The notes under the pieces: model-generated
The model's database searches: none
What the model saw: only the letters and a program-made list of their open reading frames with translations
What the model was told of the DNA's origin: nothing
In this document: positions 12,815 through 23,929 of the stretch, piece after piece
How positions within the stretch are numbered: the first letter of the stretch is position 1
How the letters are laid out: each line of letters begins with the position of its first letter
Assembly: GCA_033026295.1 (NCBI GenBank)
Contig: CM065174.1
Span: forward strand, 2,903,001-2,967,000
DNA: 64,000 bases
Reading direction: 5' to 3'
DNA from: Channa striata
Taxonomy: Eukaryota > Chordata > Actinopteri > Anabantiformes > Channidae
Position numbers and translations under genes: made by a program

Positions 12815-15800
12815 TTCCTGCTTGAATAATATGCAAATGCCAAATGATATAGCAACAAAACCCCATTTTCTCACTATTATTATTTTATTATATTCTGCCA
12901 CCCACAGAAAAACACACACAATTTTAAATGACTGTGGAAAATTATCATTTTACATGCAACACGCACATACTATACAAAACATACAAAACTTTGTCATGTC
13001 AAAATGAATGACGCATCCTGGCTCATTGTTACACTGTCATAATTTTTTTCCCTCCCTGATGAACAAATATATTTGCAAAAAGTTTCATTTAAATGTTCCT
13101 ATTTGCCGCAGTGCACCACATTTAGCTTTAAACTAACTTATATTGACATTTTTATGCAAAATATAGTTAGTAATTAGCTTCAAGCTAAACTTTCTGTTTG
13201 TGACATTTGCTCAGATGTGCCAAAATATTTTGTTGTTACTGTTATTGTTGGTTTAATGGAACTGTCTGTAATATTGAGCATTTTTACTTATTGGAAAATG
13301 ATGTAATCTTAAAGCACAGACCTTCACTTTACCGATATACACTGTAACATCCTCTGAATCTGTGCACATGGGTCCGTAGCTGGATTATAAACCACAAGGC
13401 AACAGGATCAACCCTGTTTGTATAAAGAAAAAGCAGGTTACGTTGACCTCGCTCACCCTTCAGCAGGATGACACACCTGTTCTGAATAGTTGAGTGTAGT
13501 TAGTCTGGACAGAAAAACACACAGGTGATGTGAGACTGATTGTCTCGTTCAGTAGCAACAGACACAACTGAGACAGAACATGATCATTAGCAAGTCTTAA
13601 TGTTGCTCCAGGGAGTTTCGTGGATGGTTCAAGTAATTTTCAGCGAGCGGCATTTAACAAAGATGTTTATATGTTCATTAAAACTGCAGAAACAGAGTCA
13701 AATACACTACACTCAGTACAGCTGCTGTAGATGTAAAATACCACCTCTTTTAGACTTTCACTCTCCCTGCCTTTCACACACAGTGTAGCGCACACACACA
13801 CACACATACAATGATGAGACACTATCCTGTGGCCCAGTTTCAGTGGACACAGTCAAAACAAACAGCCACGCTGTTGTTAGGCAGAACACCGAGGAGTGAC
13901 CACACAGGATTTGTTAATCACCTGATAAGATCGTGCAACCAGAGCTGGTGTCTGTGCCATCAGATGTCCAGCAGCCACACTGAAAGGACCTGCTGCCGAG
14001 GCAAAGGTGGAGGACACAACAGAGAGCAGCATCATTTACACTGATAAGACTCATCGCATGTCACCCAGATATCACAACAATGCAATTCTCAACATGACAC
14101 AGCAGCGAACACGGATGAAGACCTCACAAAGCCAAACGGGGGAGAGTAACTCAGTACTTTTACTTGTAGTATCTTGTCTAATTTTGCACCCCTAGAATTC
14201 AGAGGTAACGTGGTGCTTTCTACTCTAGGCCTACTAAAGTTATTTACACCTTCACTTACTTGATACCTATAAATGATTAAACAACAAATGGTCACGGATT
14301 ATTATGGATAAAGCTCCTGTCGGCACATAAAGCTGCTAAAATCGACTCCAGGCTGCTATTTTTGCTGTCGCCATAGCAACACTGAAGTTTGTCTCATGTT
14401 TTTTATTTGTTACTAGAATTTTTCTTGAAATTTGGATCAGACAACATCGGACTATGTACTGGTTTGAATACTGCACGTGTTCATGGTCGAGTAGTTTGGT
14501 ACTTTAAGTAAATTTGAAGAGTTTGAAGTTGTACGTCTACTTGCAGAGGAGTTCTCTTCAGTCAAGTGCTTGCACATTCAGTATTGAGTATTGAGTTTGT
14601 GTACTCCACATCTGTCACGTTTAAAAAAAGTGTAATGTGACATCACTCTTAAGTGAAGAGCTTTTTTCATGGAAGACGTCTCAGCGTGTCACAGCAAGTA
14701 AACACAGGTGTGGCTGAATGCTGTGTCCTCGCTGTGTGCCTGTATATACTGTACGTTTGGCAAAACGGTTTTGAATCTCATTCAGTTTCGGCTTCTGGGG
14801 ATTGTGTAGCTTGGCTTGTTGACATACTGCGACACATCTGGGCAACACCTTTTTGGGAACTTTGTGCAGCAAGCAGGTCACGTAGTTGCACAGAAGTGGA
14901 ACCAAACTGAAGGTGACTGTGCAGCGCAGATGTGCTGAGCTGCAGAACTGTAAACTTTGCTTCTGCTTTCGTGCCGTCTTGCACAATGCAGCTGATCTAA
15001 TAATTATTATACGAAGGTCACTTATCCCCAACACATCAGGAGTGGCTTTCCTAAGAGACTTGTCTGACCTGAAGTTGACCTACATCCAGTAGCATTGTTT
15101 ATGTAATGTGGGGAGACCGGAGCTCTCATGACACTGATTTGTCATTCGTGGTCACACAATTAAACGTCATGTGGAGTCACATAATTATTATATAATGTGC
15201 AGTATTATAAGGCGTAATGACACGATAACATGACACTCCAGCCCGTTATATAATACAAGCTGTGGTGCAAACTCAGAGCCATCATGTGAGAGCACAAAGT
15301 CTCGAATCAGCCTGTTTAAAACTCTTCACCAAAGTTCCCAATGTTGTTGGGCTCGTGATTTCTTATGACTCGTTATGTCACATCATGATGGGGGTCCTGG
15401 GGAGCAGACAGACATGTTCTCCGGATTAACCGCAGTTTCATTATCCTGCAGCTCCACATGCTGGGTTGAAACAACAGCCCGGTGCAGTGCTGCAGGCTCC
15501 CCTTTCAGCCGGAGCCTGGATGCTGAGGGGGACTGAGCGATGAGCTCATTGTTGTGAGAGCCAAACAACAGGCTCCCGGGGGACAACACGAGAACCCTTG
15601 AGGCTCTGAACACGGAGAGAGGAAAGTGACGATGGCTTCTCTTGTTGATACAAACAAGCAACAGTCGGGGCTTTACGGAGCGGGAGCGACTCTGTCCAGT
15701 TCGCAGGCGAAGTATCGACTTTTTTGGAGAGACACCAGTGAGGTGAATCAGACCAACTGGGGAAATGCCAGATATCAGCCTCTGCCCTACATTAAAAACC

Positions 15801-16784
15801 TTCTCTGTTCTATCTTTGTTTCTCTATCAAGCAGTTGTATATTACAGAAATGCAAATCTACATAAATCTGCTGGAGTTTTTAAGAAAATTTTTATGCTTG
15901 TCAGCCGTGGATGGTTTGGGCACAGGGTGTAAACAAAAAATGACTAATATTACACAAAAAAATCACAAAAAAAGGAGGACATGAACTGACTAAAATGAAA
16001 CAAGAAATACCACAAAACACTCACATTCAGTGTCACACCCCAGTCCTGAGATGAAGTCCTACTTCAGAAACATGACGTTCAAACATGCTTTTTAGATTTA
16101 AGGGATTAGAGGAAAGACTTCATGACATGTGGAGAATATTATTATCATTACAACAGGAAGCGTCTCAGCTGTGGGGCCTCCATGTGCTACCAGAACAGCT
16201 TCTGTGTACCTTGGCATTGACTCCACAAGTCTCTGGAGCTCCACTTGAGCGCTTGGACACTATTGCGTCTTTGCTTTGGTGTTTTGATGGTGGCGCTGGT
16301 GGAGAGCACTGTCTAACATATTGGTCCAGAATCTCCCATATTGATCAGGTTGAGATCTGGTGACTGCGCTGGCATTCACATGTGATGCAGGTCACACTTG
16401 AATACTCATCAAACCATTTGGTGTCCACTCCTGTCAGTTTTGTCATGAGGAAAAAGGTCTGTGTGAGCACAATGTGTGGACACGTCTGCTTTTCTTCAGG
16501 TTTTGCCTGTAACTTGTCACCCATTTTCTTTTAAGTTGTCCCTGTCCAAACCAATGTTGCAAACATTTCCCCCGGTGGACATGAGCTTTCCAGCTGGATA
16601 TGAAGGGAACGTTGACGTCCATTCCCATCTCGAGATTATGTCGCCCTGTTCTCGCCTGTGTTGCAGGAGAAATGTATCTCTGTGTGCAGGGACGTGATGT
16701 GCTGAAGATGCACATTCCCCCACACTGTGTTGTCTTGACTTATCATAACAGGGATTTGGTGGCCTGTCAGAGACAGAGCGCATG

Positions 16785-17055
16785 CACACACACACAGTCA
16801 TGTTTGTCTTTCTATACTTGTGAGGACACCCATTGACATAATACAGTCCCTAGCCCCTTATCCTAATCCTAACCATCACAACTGAATGCCTAAACCTAAC
16901 CACGTGCTAAATCTAACCCTGACCCTAAAACACAGTCTCGACCCTCAAAAAGCCTTTTGAAATTGTGTGGACCAGGTAAAATGTCCTCACAACAACGGTA
17001 CTGAAACAAAATGTGTCCACAGAAGGCTAGAAAGAGAGGCACACATGCACACACA
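16785..17055 (+). repeat. CA-bracketed 'ccctaacc' dispersed repeat, copy 2
   Basis: A CA run, then ctatacttgtgaggacaccc, attgacataatacagtccct, taaccatcacaactgaatgc, ctaaccctgaccctaaaaca, ctcgaccctcaaaaagcctt and aaaatgtcctcaca, ending in another CA run. Same orientation as the other three copies. Intergenic between ccdc9 and bbc3. Confidence 0.75.
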
Positions 17056-17993
17056 CACCAGGTCCATCTGTGCCACTCTGTTTGAGGTGAAACCGATGAG
17101 GTAATGTTCCTCCTCTTCTCTCCTCTTCTCTAACGTGTCTATCCGATTTTTCCGTTTTCTCCTCTGTAAGCAACAAAGGGTATGTTTTCCAAATTTAAAC
17201 CAGTCTCTTTCTTTATTTCTCTATAATTAATAATACATTTGCCAGCATGAACACAAAATAATAATAGACAAAGACTGAATTCTGCTTGACCGTAGTGCAC
17301 ACGGACCAAAGGGGCCAAGCACAGACTAAAAATGGCCAGAAAAATGAACAAAAATAGACACACAAGGAACAAAAAGTACAGACAATACGACAAAGTAGTC
17401 CCAAATATACACAAAACACCCAAAGACACAAAAAATGACTCCTAATCAAAAAACCAACAGGAAAAAAACACAGACACAAACAAATCACCCAAAATCACAA
17501 CCAAGAGAAAAAAAATGACGTTTAACACAAATGAGTTGAAACAGACAATCACACAAAAAGGCCTCAGGTGTTGGTCTGTCACTGTTAGAGTTATCAGAGA
17601 AAAGTTAGTCTAGTGTTGGATGTCAATACCAAAACAGCTTCTTTCCATTTTATCTCCAGTTGCCCATAAAGCATCTTTATCATCCCATCAGCCCACAGCT
17701 GTGTGATAAGGTAACAGTCCACTCAGACAGTGAACAGGTGGCTTTGTGATCGGGCTCCTCTGGTGCCTCTTTAGCAGATAATTATCACAACAGCAGCGGG
17801 AGCTAATTTATCAAATGTAGGTGTGAAAAGAGAGCGAGGGGGCCGGTGACAAACAAGTGCAGACGCTGAATGAAAGCAAGATTTTGTGGGAAAGAGAGAT
17901 AAAGGTTAACAGTCGCTTTGAGTAGAATCGTACAAGACGGTAACTGTGTGGAGATATGTCGAGTGTGTACAGCAGTAAATATGAGGTCAGCTG

Positions 17994-18374
17994 TTAATGA
18001 GTGTGTCGGCCTGACGAAGGAAACCTTTCTGGTGTCTGGTGGTTTTGGCAAACAGAGCTCTGCAGCTTCTGCCAGGGGAGAGAAGTTGGAAGAGATTGCG
18101 CCCAGGCTGAGAGGGGATGGTGGTTTTTCACCTGTTTCCTGGCTCTCAATATGTACAAGTCCTGGAGAGGGGGCAGGATAGCTCTGACTGCAGTCTGCTC
18201 ATGTCCTGCTCGGTGGCTGCTCCAAACCAGATTGTGGTTGGTTGAACTTCCACGGCGGTTGTAGGAAGTCCATCCTCGGCTGAGCATTTCCAAGGATGGA
18301 GTGGATGTTGTTCTCCCACCCAAGTCTTGGGAGAGGGTGGAGCCTATGAATTTGAAGGTTTCTACAGCTGACAC
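17994..18374 (-). pseudogene. Degenerate non-LTR retrotransposon fragment
   Basis: The minus strand reads ..SAVETFKFIGSTLSQDLG and, further on, LPPLQDLYILRARKQ. These resemble the linker region after the reverse transcriptase domain of fish LINEs (the 'V..FKFLGSTIS.DL' and 'LPPLQDLY..R' motifs, recalled). The middle is scrambled and only about 127 codons stay open. No RT catalytic motif is present, so it is a dead remnant. The clade cannot be assigned with confidence. Confidence 0.5.
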
Positions 18375-19092
18375 AGGACGGATGTCATTGTTGCAAACAC
18401 TGGATCAGCTTTCAGCTGTGCGGCGCGTGCACAGCCTTCTGCTTCGGTTGTGACAGGACGCACACACCCTTAGCGGAATTCCGCTGACCAGTCAGAGGGC
18501 TTCTTCTAACTCTGAGGCTCTCGACTTGTCTCCCACCTGCTACCAGATACAACACTTAAACTAAACGCCCAACAGACACATTTTCCAGTTTCTTTAACTG
18601 GTTTTCAGAACATATGGAGTTTTTCTTCAAACTCATCCCTCCATTATCTGTCTCCACTTATCCTGTGTGGGGTCTATCACAGCTGTCATTGGCTGAGACA
18701 TGCACGTGCGAGACTTGTTCAAAGTTAAGCAAAGATTGATCAAACACAATTACAGAGCAGCTAAGGCTCAGTTGGTGAAGTGAGTTGTTGGGTGGTTTTG
18801 CAAGACCCGGTAACTCACGGACGAATATTGATGTTGGACAAAACACTGAGTCCTTAAGTTGGAAAGGCAGCTTTTATTTTGGATCTAAAATCCCTTCACA
18901 TAAGCAAAGTGTTTTTATGACAAAATGATCCATAGGTAACATCCTTCATATTTAACGACCCTTCAACCTGTGACCACAGGTTATGAAGATGTAGTCCAGT
19001 GACAGAAAAGAGTGACCTGGTTCTACTGCCGGAGTGAGACACAAGGCGGCAGCTTTCATTTACATGCTTATCACTACGGCATAGGTATAGAT

Positions 19093-19097
<5 letters not shown>

Positions 19098-19129
<32 letters not shown>

Positions 19130-19236
19130 GGGTCAAGAGAGAGATGCAGGTGAACATAGAAACAGGGTCAGGGAGCTGTGTGTACACCTTATCTGGTGCC
19201 GTCATGTCGTCTCTCTGTTGCACGGCTGTACTCAGG

Positions 19237-19274
<38 letters not shown>

Positions 19275-19402
19275 TACAGAGCAGAACAGAAAACAATGTT
19301 GATGATGCAGCTTGGAACTAAACACCTGGCAGGTGACTTCATCAGTCATGGATTGGCATCAGTCATGGATTGGCATCAGCAGGTGTGTGTGTGTGTGTGT
19401 GT
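19098..19402. repeat. Opposed microsatellites (GT)n-(CA)n-(GT)n and a 17-bp duplication
   Basis: (GT)n at 19098-19127, (CA)n at 19239-19272 and (GT)n at 19383-19402 lie within 300 bp in alternating orientation. Between the last two is a 17-bp tandem duplication of catcagtcatggattgg at about 19339-19372. Confidence 0.9.
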
Positions 19403-21806
19403 CTGACCCTTTAGCCTGCACTTGTCCTAATGTTGCAAAGACACTGAAGACCACAACCTTGAATCACAACATTCACAGAAAAGGTATTTGAAGGACGGGT
19501 TAACATGGGTTGTTTTGTCATGCATCATTCCTCCTGTTCACAGTGGATATTAAACGATTGGTATCTCACGGAAATTCTCTGCAGGGAGATTTTCTGTACA
19601 AAAAGTTAATACAAGGCTTGGACAATCTGAGGTCAACAAATAAAGGGGAAATCTGCCAAATTTTTTGTGACCTTCCTGCAGACAATAAGAGAAGAGGACC
19701 CCCTTTGTTCCAGAGTGATTACAGCGAACCGTTAAAAGTAATAACACTTGCTTCCTGACACCAGCGCACATTTGTTTATATGCAGATTGGAGCAATGGCT
19801 TCTGGCTTTCATTTTTATGTGATAACAAATTAAAACAGCACCAAAATGCAGCTACACACTCATTCAAACTGCAGGCTGAACATACTGAAAATAAAAACAC
19901 AAAACAAATGTTCACTCATGCTCAAATGATATTGACAAGAAAACAGATGATGACAAGAAATTATAAATAAGATTGATTTAATTACAAAAGTATTTATAAC
20001 ATTGGCCGTGCATTGATTCATTTCCCAATTGAATTACCAGCCCTATTAATATTTGGAGTAAATATGTGACATTTTATTACAAATATAATCATCAGTAAAG
20101 AAAACAGCTACAATAACACAGGAAAGGGTCCCTATCAGCCTTTTTTATGATAACAATCTCCACTCACACACATGCATTATTATCTGTACAATCTAACTGT
20201 TGACCACGTGTCATTCAAAGTATGCTTGTCTGTTGGCCGCAAAGTCGGCAGAAGATATTCGCCTGGGCATGTACCTGAGGGGGGGGGTGCACCAATCTGC
20301 TGCAGGAGGAGGCTGATGGGGTTGGGGGGTGGTCTTGAGACAAGCTGCCATTTCCAGGCGATTAAACAGCCTCCGACCCCGCAGCTCAGCTGAGCCGCCC
20401 CTGTCTCATGCCCCCCAGCTGAGGGGTGTGTGCAGAACACAATGAAGTGAGGGTCAGGGGTCGCCGTGGTGTGGGTTTCTGGGGGCATTTGTGATGCTAA
20501 TTGCATGCAGGGTTTTCAGACTAAGGGGTGTAAACATTTCAACAATCAGGCTGTTGTTGTGACTTGTGATGTGTGTGAAACTTTACTACAGGTTTGTCAA
20601 AAGTCCAGCTGAGAATGATCCAAATTAGAAATGTGCATATATTCATCGAGCAGGTAATAGGCAAAACCTCCCTCATGATAATTACCAGTGTTTGGGTTCA
20701 GGAAATGTTTCCAAATACCATGAAATTAATCTCCTGCACTGCAGACAATCAGCTTATATTTCACATATATTTCATGATGCAAGCCAAACACGTTTGGGAA
20801 AGACACCAATGTTTGTTTTAAAGACAATTTCTTTAAAGTTAGATAACTCGTTATTAAGCACTGAATATTCACATAAGCAAGTCTTCTCATGAATTTTTTA
20901 GATAAATAAATAATGCAACCTTCTGTTGTGGCAACACAACATCTGTGCAGCTGCATCAAAATCACCAGATCTGGATTAAAATGCCGCTTATTTAAATGCT
21001 GCTTGTACCTGACTGCGCACTGAAGAAAGGCAAAGTATTGTCAGAGCATTTGTGGCCAACAAGAATGATTCTTGTTGGTTTTGGTCCTTCTCCCTTTTTT
21101 AAATTTGGATGTTGACAGCACATATACATCTTTTTTCAGTTTTGTGTCCCTCTGTGGTTTTACACATTGACGTTTGAATCATAACAAAAAAAACAAAAAT
21201 TTCACAACAAGCCGCTTTCAGGATCCCTTTTTATCTGCAGACAGCACAGCAATTCGAGTAAGTACTTAGTCACTGTTGGCACAAAACTGGACACAGCTGT
21301 AGTTTTGCTCCTGACCATTTTACACCAGAAATTTCATGTGACTAAAGCGCAGCTGTCTGTCACATCAAGAAACGTCATGATCAATGACTGACTTAAGTGA
21401 AAAGTCAAACAACGATAAATGTTCACTATTCACGTGATGTTCCTGTTGTCAGTGTCTTTCGAGGTCAGTGTGTTATGAATGACACTATGCGTACTGAGAA
21501 AATTGTTGCAGCTCTCTGGATGACAAAGATGAACCCTACGAAAGCAGGATGTTGTCTTTGTGTGTTTGCTGATCGTGAATTAATACTCTTCTCCTGAAGT
21601 CAAACCCACACTGACTCAACCACGCTAACCACAACCTTAGTGTGGACGAGAGGCATTAGATTAGAGCTGGTAACAGCGTTGACTCTCTCTCTGCATTTGC
21701 AGTGAGTGTGTTACAAACTGACTCAGTTTCACACGGGGCCCCATTGTCTTGTGCTGTGCTAAACTGAGAAGGAAGTTGGGGGAAAGCCAGCTGGGGGATG
21801 AGGGGG

Positions 21807-21857
21807 TGTTTGTAGGTGGGGATGTTTTCCTCTGCAAAACATCCCCACCTACAAACA
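21807..21857. repeat. Perfect inverted repeat: 22-bp stem, 7-nt loop
   Basis: The left arm 21807-21828 (TGTTTGTAGGTGGGGATGTT followed by TT) and the right arm 21836-21857 are exact reverse complements, separated by CCTCTGC. Pairing stops abruptly on both sides. It lies about 0.8 kb upstream of the bbc3 TATA-like box. It could be a hairpin RNA source, a palindrome from template switching, or a remnant of a mobile element; nothing in the sequence decides this. Confidence 0.9.
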
Positions 21858-22603
21858 GAGGAAATGTGTTGTGTCCTGAGGTGAGAGGCGAGATCGGGAA
21901 AAGGCTAAATACAGGATACGAGGGACCTTAACTGTTCAGTATTTAATCCCTTGGAACTCATTTTTGATGACAATAAGTTTGCTGGACTCAGCTGATAAAT
22001 GGAAACCGACACAACTAGAACGGACATAAAAAACGATTTTTTTTTATGCTTAAATTATTAGATGTTATAAAAATAGAAAAATAAGAAAGGCAAAACAAAA
22101 ATAGACAGCGCGACAAGGAAACAGAGCAGCATCCTAATAAGGAGCATGTCAGCACTTGTTGTGCGGAGCAGGAAGTCACTATTACCAAAACACTATTTAA
22201 CCCACCAAAATAAAAGCATGTTTATTGGCGTGGAAAATGAACGTTTCTGGAGAAATTCTCAATTAGAGAATTTCACTGATGCACTATAAAGGTGATTTAA
22301 TATGCACATAACATAAATGTGCAGTTTTAAACGAGTTATAGACAGTGTGTGATTTGTAACCTCTGACTTACGTGAACTCTGTACTTTGGTTTATCTTATC
22401 TTCTTTTGTCATGGACCTGTGCTCAGTTTCACTAATTCATCTAGTTTTTAATAAGCTACTTTTTCAATTATAACATAATTTTAGCAATAATAGAGGTTTA
22501 CGGTCTGTAAAACCGTTCCTCAATGTGTCAATTTGACGACAAGGATATAAAAATGTATAAAACCGTTCCCATTTCAACAAACACACACACACACACTGAA
22601 TGC

Positions 22604-22829
22604 GAGCCGGAAACCCTGACATGAGGGAGGGGCGTGTCCGTATAAATCAGGCGGCAGCAGAAGAAGAGGCTCAGACGTAAGAAGCTCGAACGGGGAGCGG
22701 ACAGGAGGAGACCAGCCGCTCCGCGCCTCCATCTCTTCGGCTCCGCGTCGATGTTGTTTTCATGGGCTGATGTGTGATATAAAAACGAGCAATAGAGACA
22801 ATCCGAGCCGGAAATCCTGACATGGAGGG
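22604..22829 (+). repeat. Duplicated block in the bbc3 promoter/exon 1
   Basis: GAGCCGGAAACCCTGACATG at 22604-22623 recurs as GAGCCGGAAATCCTGACATG at 22805-22824. Both are followed by a gaggga-like word, and each copy lies close to a TATAAA-like word (22641 and 22777). This suggests a promoter-proximal duplication. Confidence 0.75.
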
Positions 22830-22983
22830 AGCACATTGATTCTGAGCGGCTCTTCTTCGCTGATCGCATCGACCTCTTGTTTTGGCCTCTTTTTTTAGTT
22901 TTTCTGTCTGTGTCTGATGTCCAGCTGTTACCGTCGGTTTCGGACCTGCCGACAGCTTCACCACGGATCGTCAGACAGACCAC
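22638..22983 (+). promoter_or_regulatory. bbc3 core promoter and likely non-coding exon 1
   Basis: A GC box-like ggggcgtgtcc is followed by TATAAAT at about 22641. A GC-rich transcribed-looking segment then runs to a possible donor, CCAC|gtaggt (exon end 22983). Splicing to the acceptor cgtgtcag|GTTACC (exon start 23918) would place a 12-nt leader before the bbc3 ATG. This mirrors the mammalian gene, where coding starts in exon 2. TSS and donor are inferred. Confidence 0.45.
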
Positions 22984-23164
22984 GTAGGTGCCTGTATTGC
23001 TTTTCGTGGGCTTTCTCCTGCCGCTGAAGTTGTCTGCGAATCTGACAAGCGCGAAGTTGCATCATCTGGCCAGCTGTTAGACGAAGAAGAAGCGGCGCGT
23101 CGGCCCGAGATCGTTCAGTCTGTTACGGTCATCTGGCCAGCTGACCCCCATGCGATGTTGTACA

Positions 23165-23333
23165 TTGATACCGGCCGCTCCTGGCACATCTGCGTCTTCG
23201 AATCACGCGTTTCCGCCGCTGCCGATGAGCGTTTTGCTCCCTGAAGTGAGAGACGCTTCCTCGTCGCCGTTGATCCGCGTTGATACCGGCCGCTCCTGGC
23301 ACATCTGCGTCTTTCACGCGTTTCCGCCGCTGC
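23165..23333 (+). repeat. Direct repeat, about 55 bp at 115-bp spacing
   Basis: TTGATACCGGCCGCTCCTGG followed by cacatctgcgtctt and cacgcgtttccgccgctgc occurs at 23165-23222 and again at 23280-23333, the second with a 4-5 base deletion. A separate short duplication, catctggccagctg, is at about 23064 and 23132. The block is CpG-rich, between bbc3 exon 1 and its coding exon. Confidence 0.85.
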
Positions 23334-23929
23334 TCGTTTTTCCCTCCCGTCGCCCGGGAGGCTCGCGTGCCTCGGCCTCCTCGGTGCGCGCGCGCGCGGG
23401 CGACGCTACGGATTTGTTTACAAACACAAGTCTCGTGCTCCCGAGGCGGACCCGCCCCTTAACGCTCGCGAGCGCAATCGACGTGGAGGAGAAAGTAAAA
23501 CCGGCCGCCCGATGTCGTCACGTCATAACACAGATTTGACTAGTTCGGGTTGTAAGAAGTTTGCGTTTCATGTGTTTTATTTTACACAATGATATTATTT
23601 TTACTTGTAGAGTTTACACTTTTACATTTATGGTTGTCAAATAATTAATTATCTACTTTAATAATATGCATGTTAATTTTGTTTACTGAGTAGTCATTTT
23701 GTTTATACCAGAAGAATAACATAAATGGAATAAAAGCAGAACGTTGCAGAGGCCAAGTGAACCTAAAAGCATTTAGTTTAGTGTGAAATATCAAAAAGCA
23801 GCAACATCTCTCAATCTATTTTTTTCTATTTATGTTTCTGTCCACCAGCTAAATAGTTAATCCAAGAGCTTCTTTGCTGTAACTTCATGTTCATTTGGAA
23901 TTCATGTGTCGTGTCAGGTTACCACTGAG

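Larger units (their letters stand above)
12815..21780. other. Intergenic interval ccdc9-bbc3
   Basis: About 9 kb without a supportable gene. It contains AT-rich single-copy DNA, microsatellites, dispersed repeat copy 2, a degraded non-LTR fragment at about 18.0-18.4 kb, and imperfect acacaaaatgac-like cryptic simple repeats at about 15.94-16.02 kb and 17.33-17.52 kb. ORFs here are short, non-repeated and lack convincing splice partners. Confidence 0.6.

Noticed and set aside
15411..15421. p53 half-site AGACATGTTC
   Set aside because: Only one half-site matches; neighbouring decamers do not, so it is expected by chance. The same holds for AGACATGCCT near 43036.
15626..15865. 80-codon ORF starting MTMASLVDTNKQQSGLYG with a good ATG context
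   Set aside because: No recognised domain, no clear splice partner, and the second half reads like chance translation; it could be a first exon but I cannot support it.
22528..23539. Long ORFs in the GC-rich bbc3 5' region
   Set aside because: GC-rich DNA has few stops; none shows family similarity, and they overlap the likely non-coding exon 1 and its intron.
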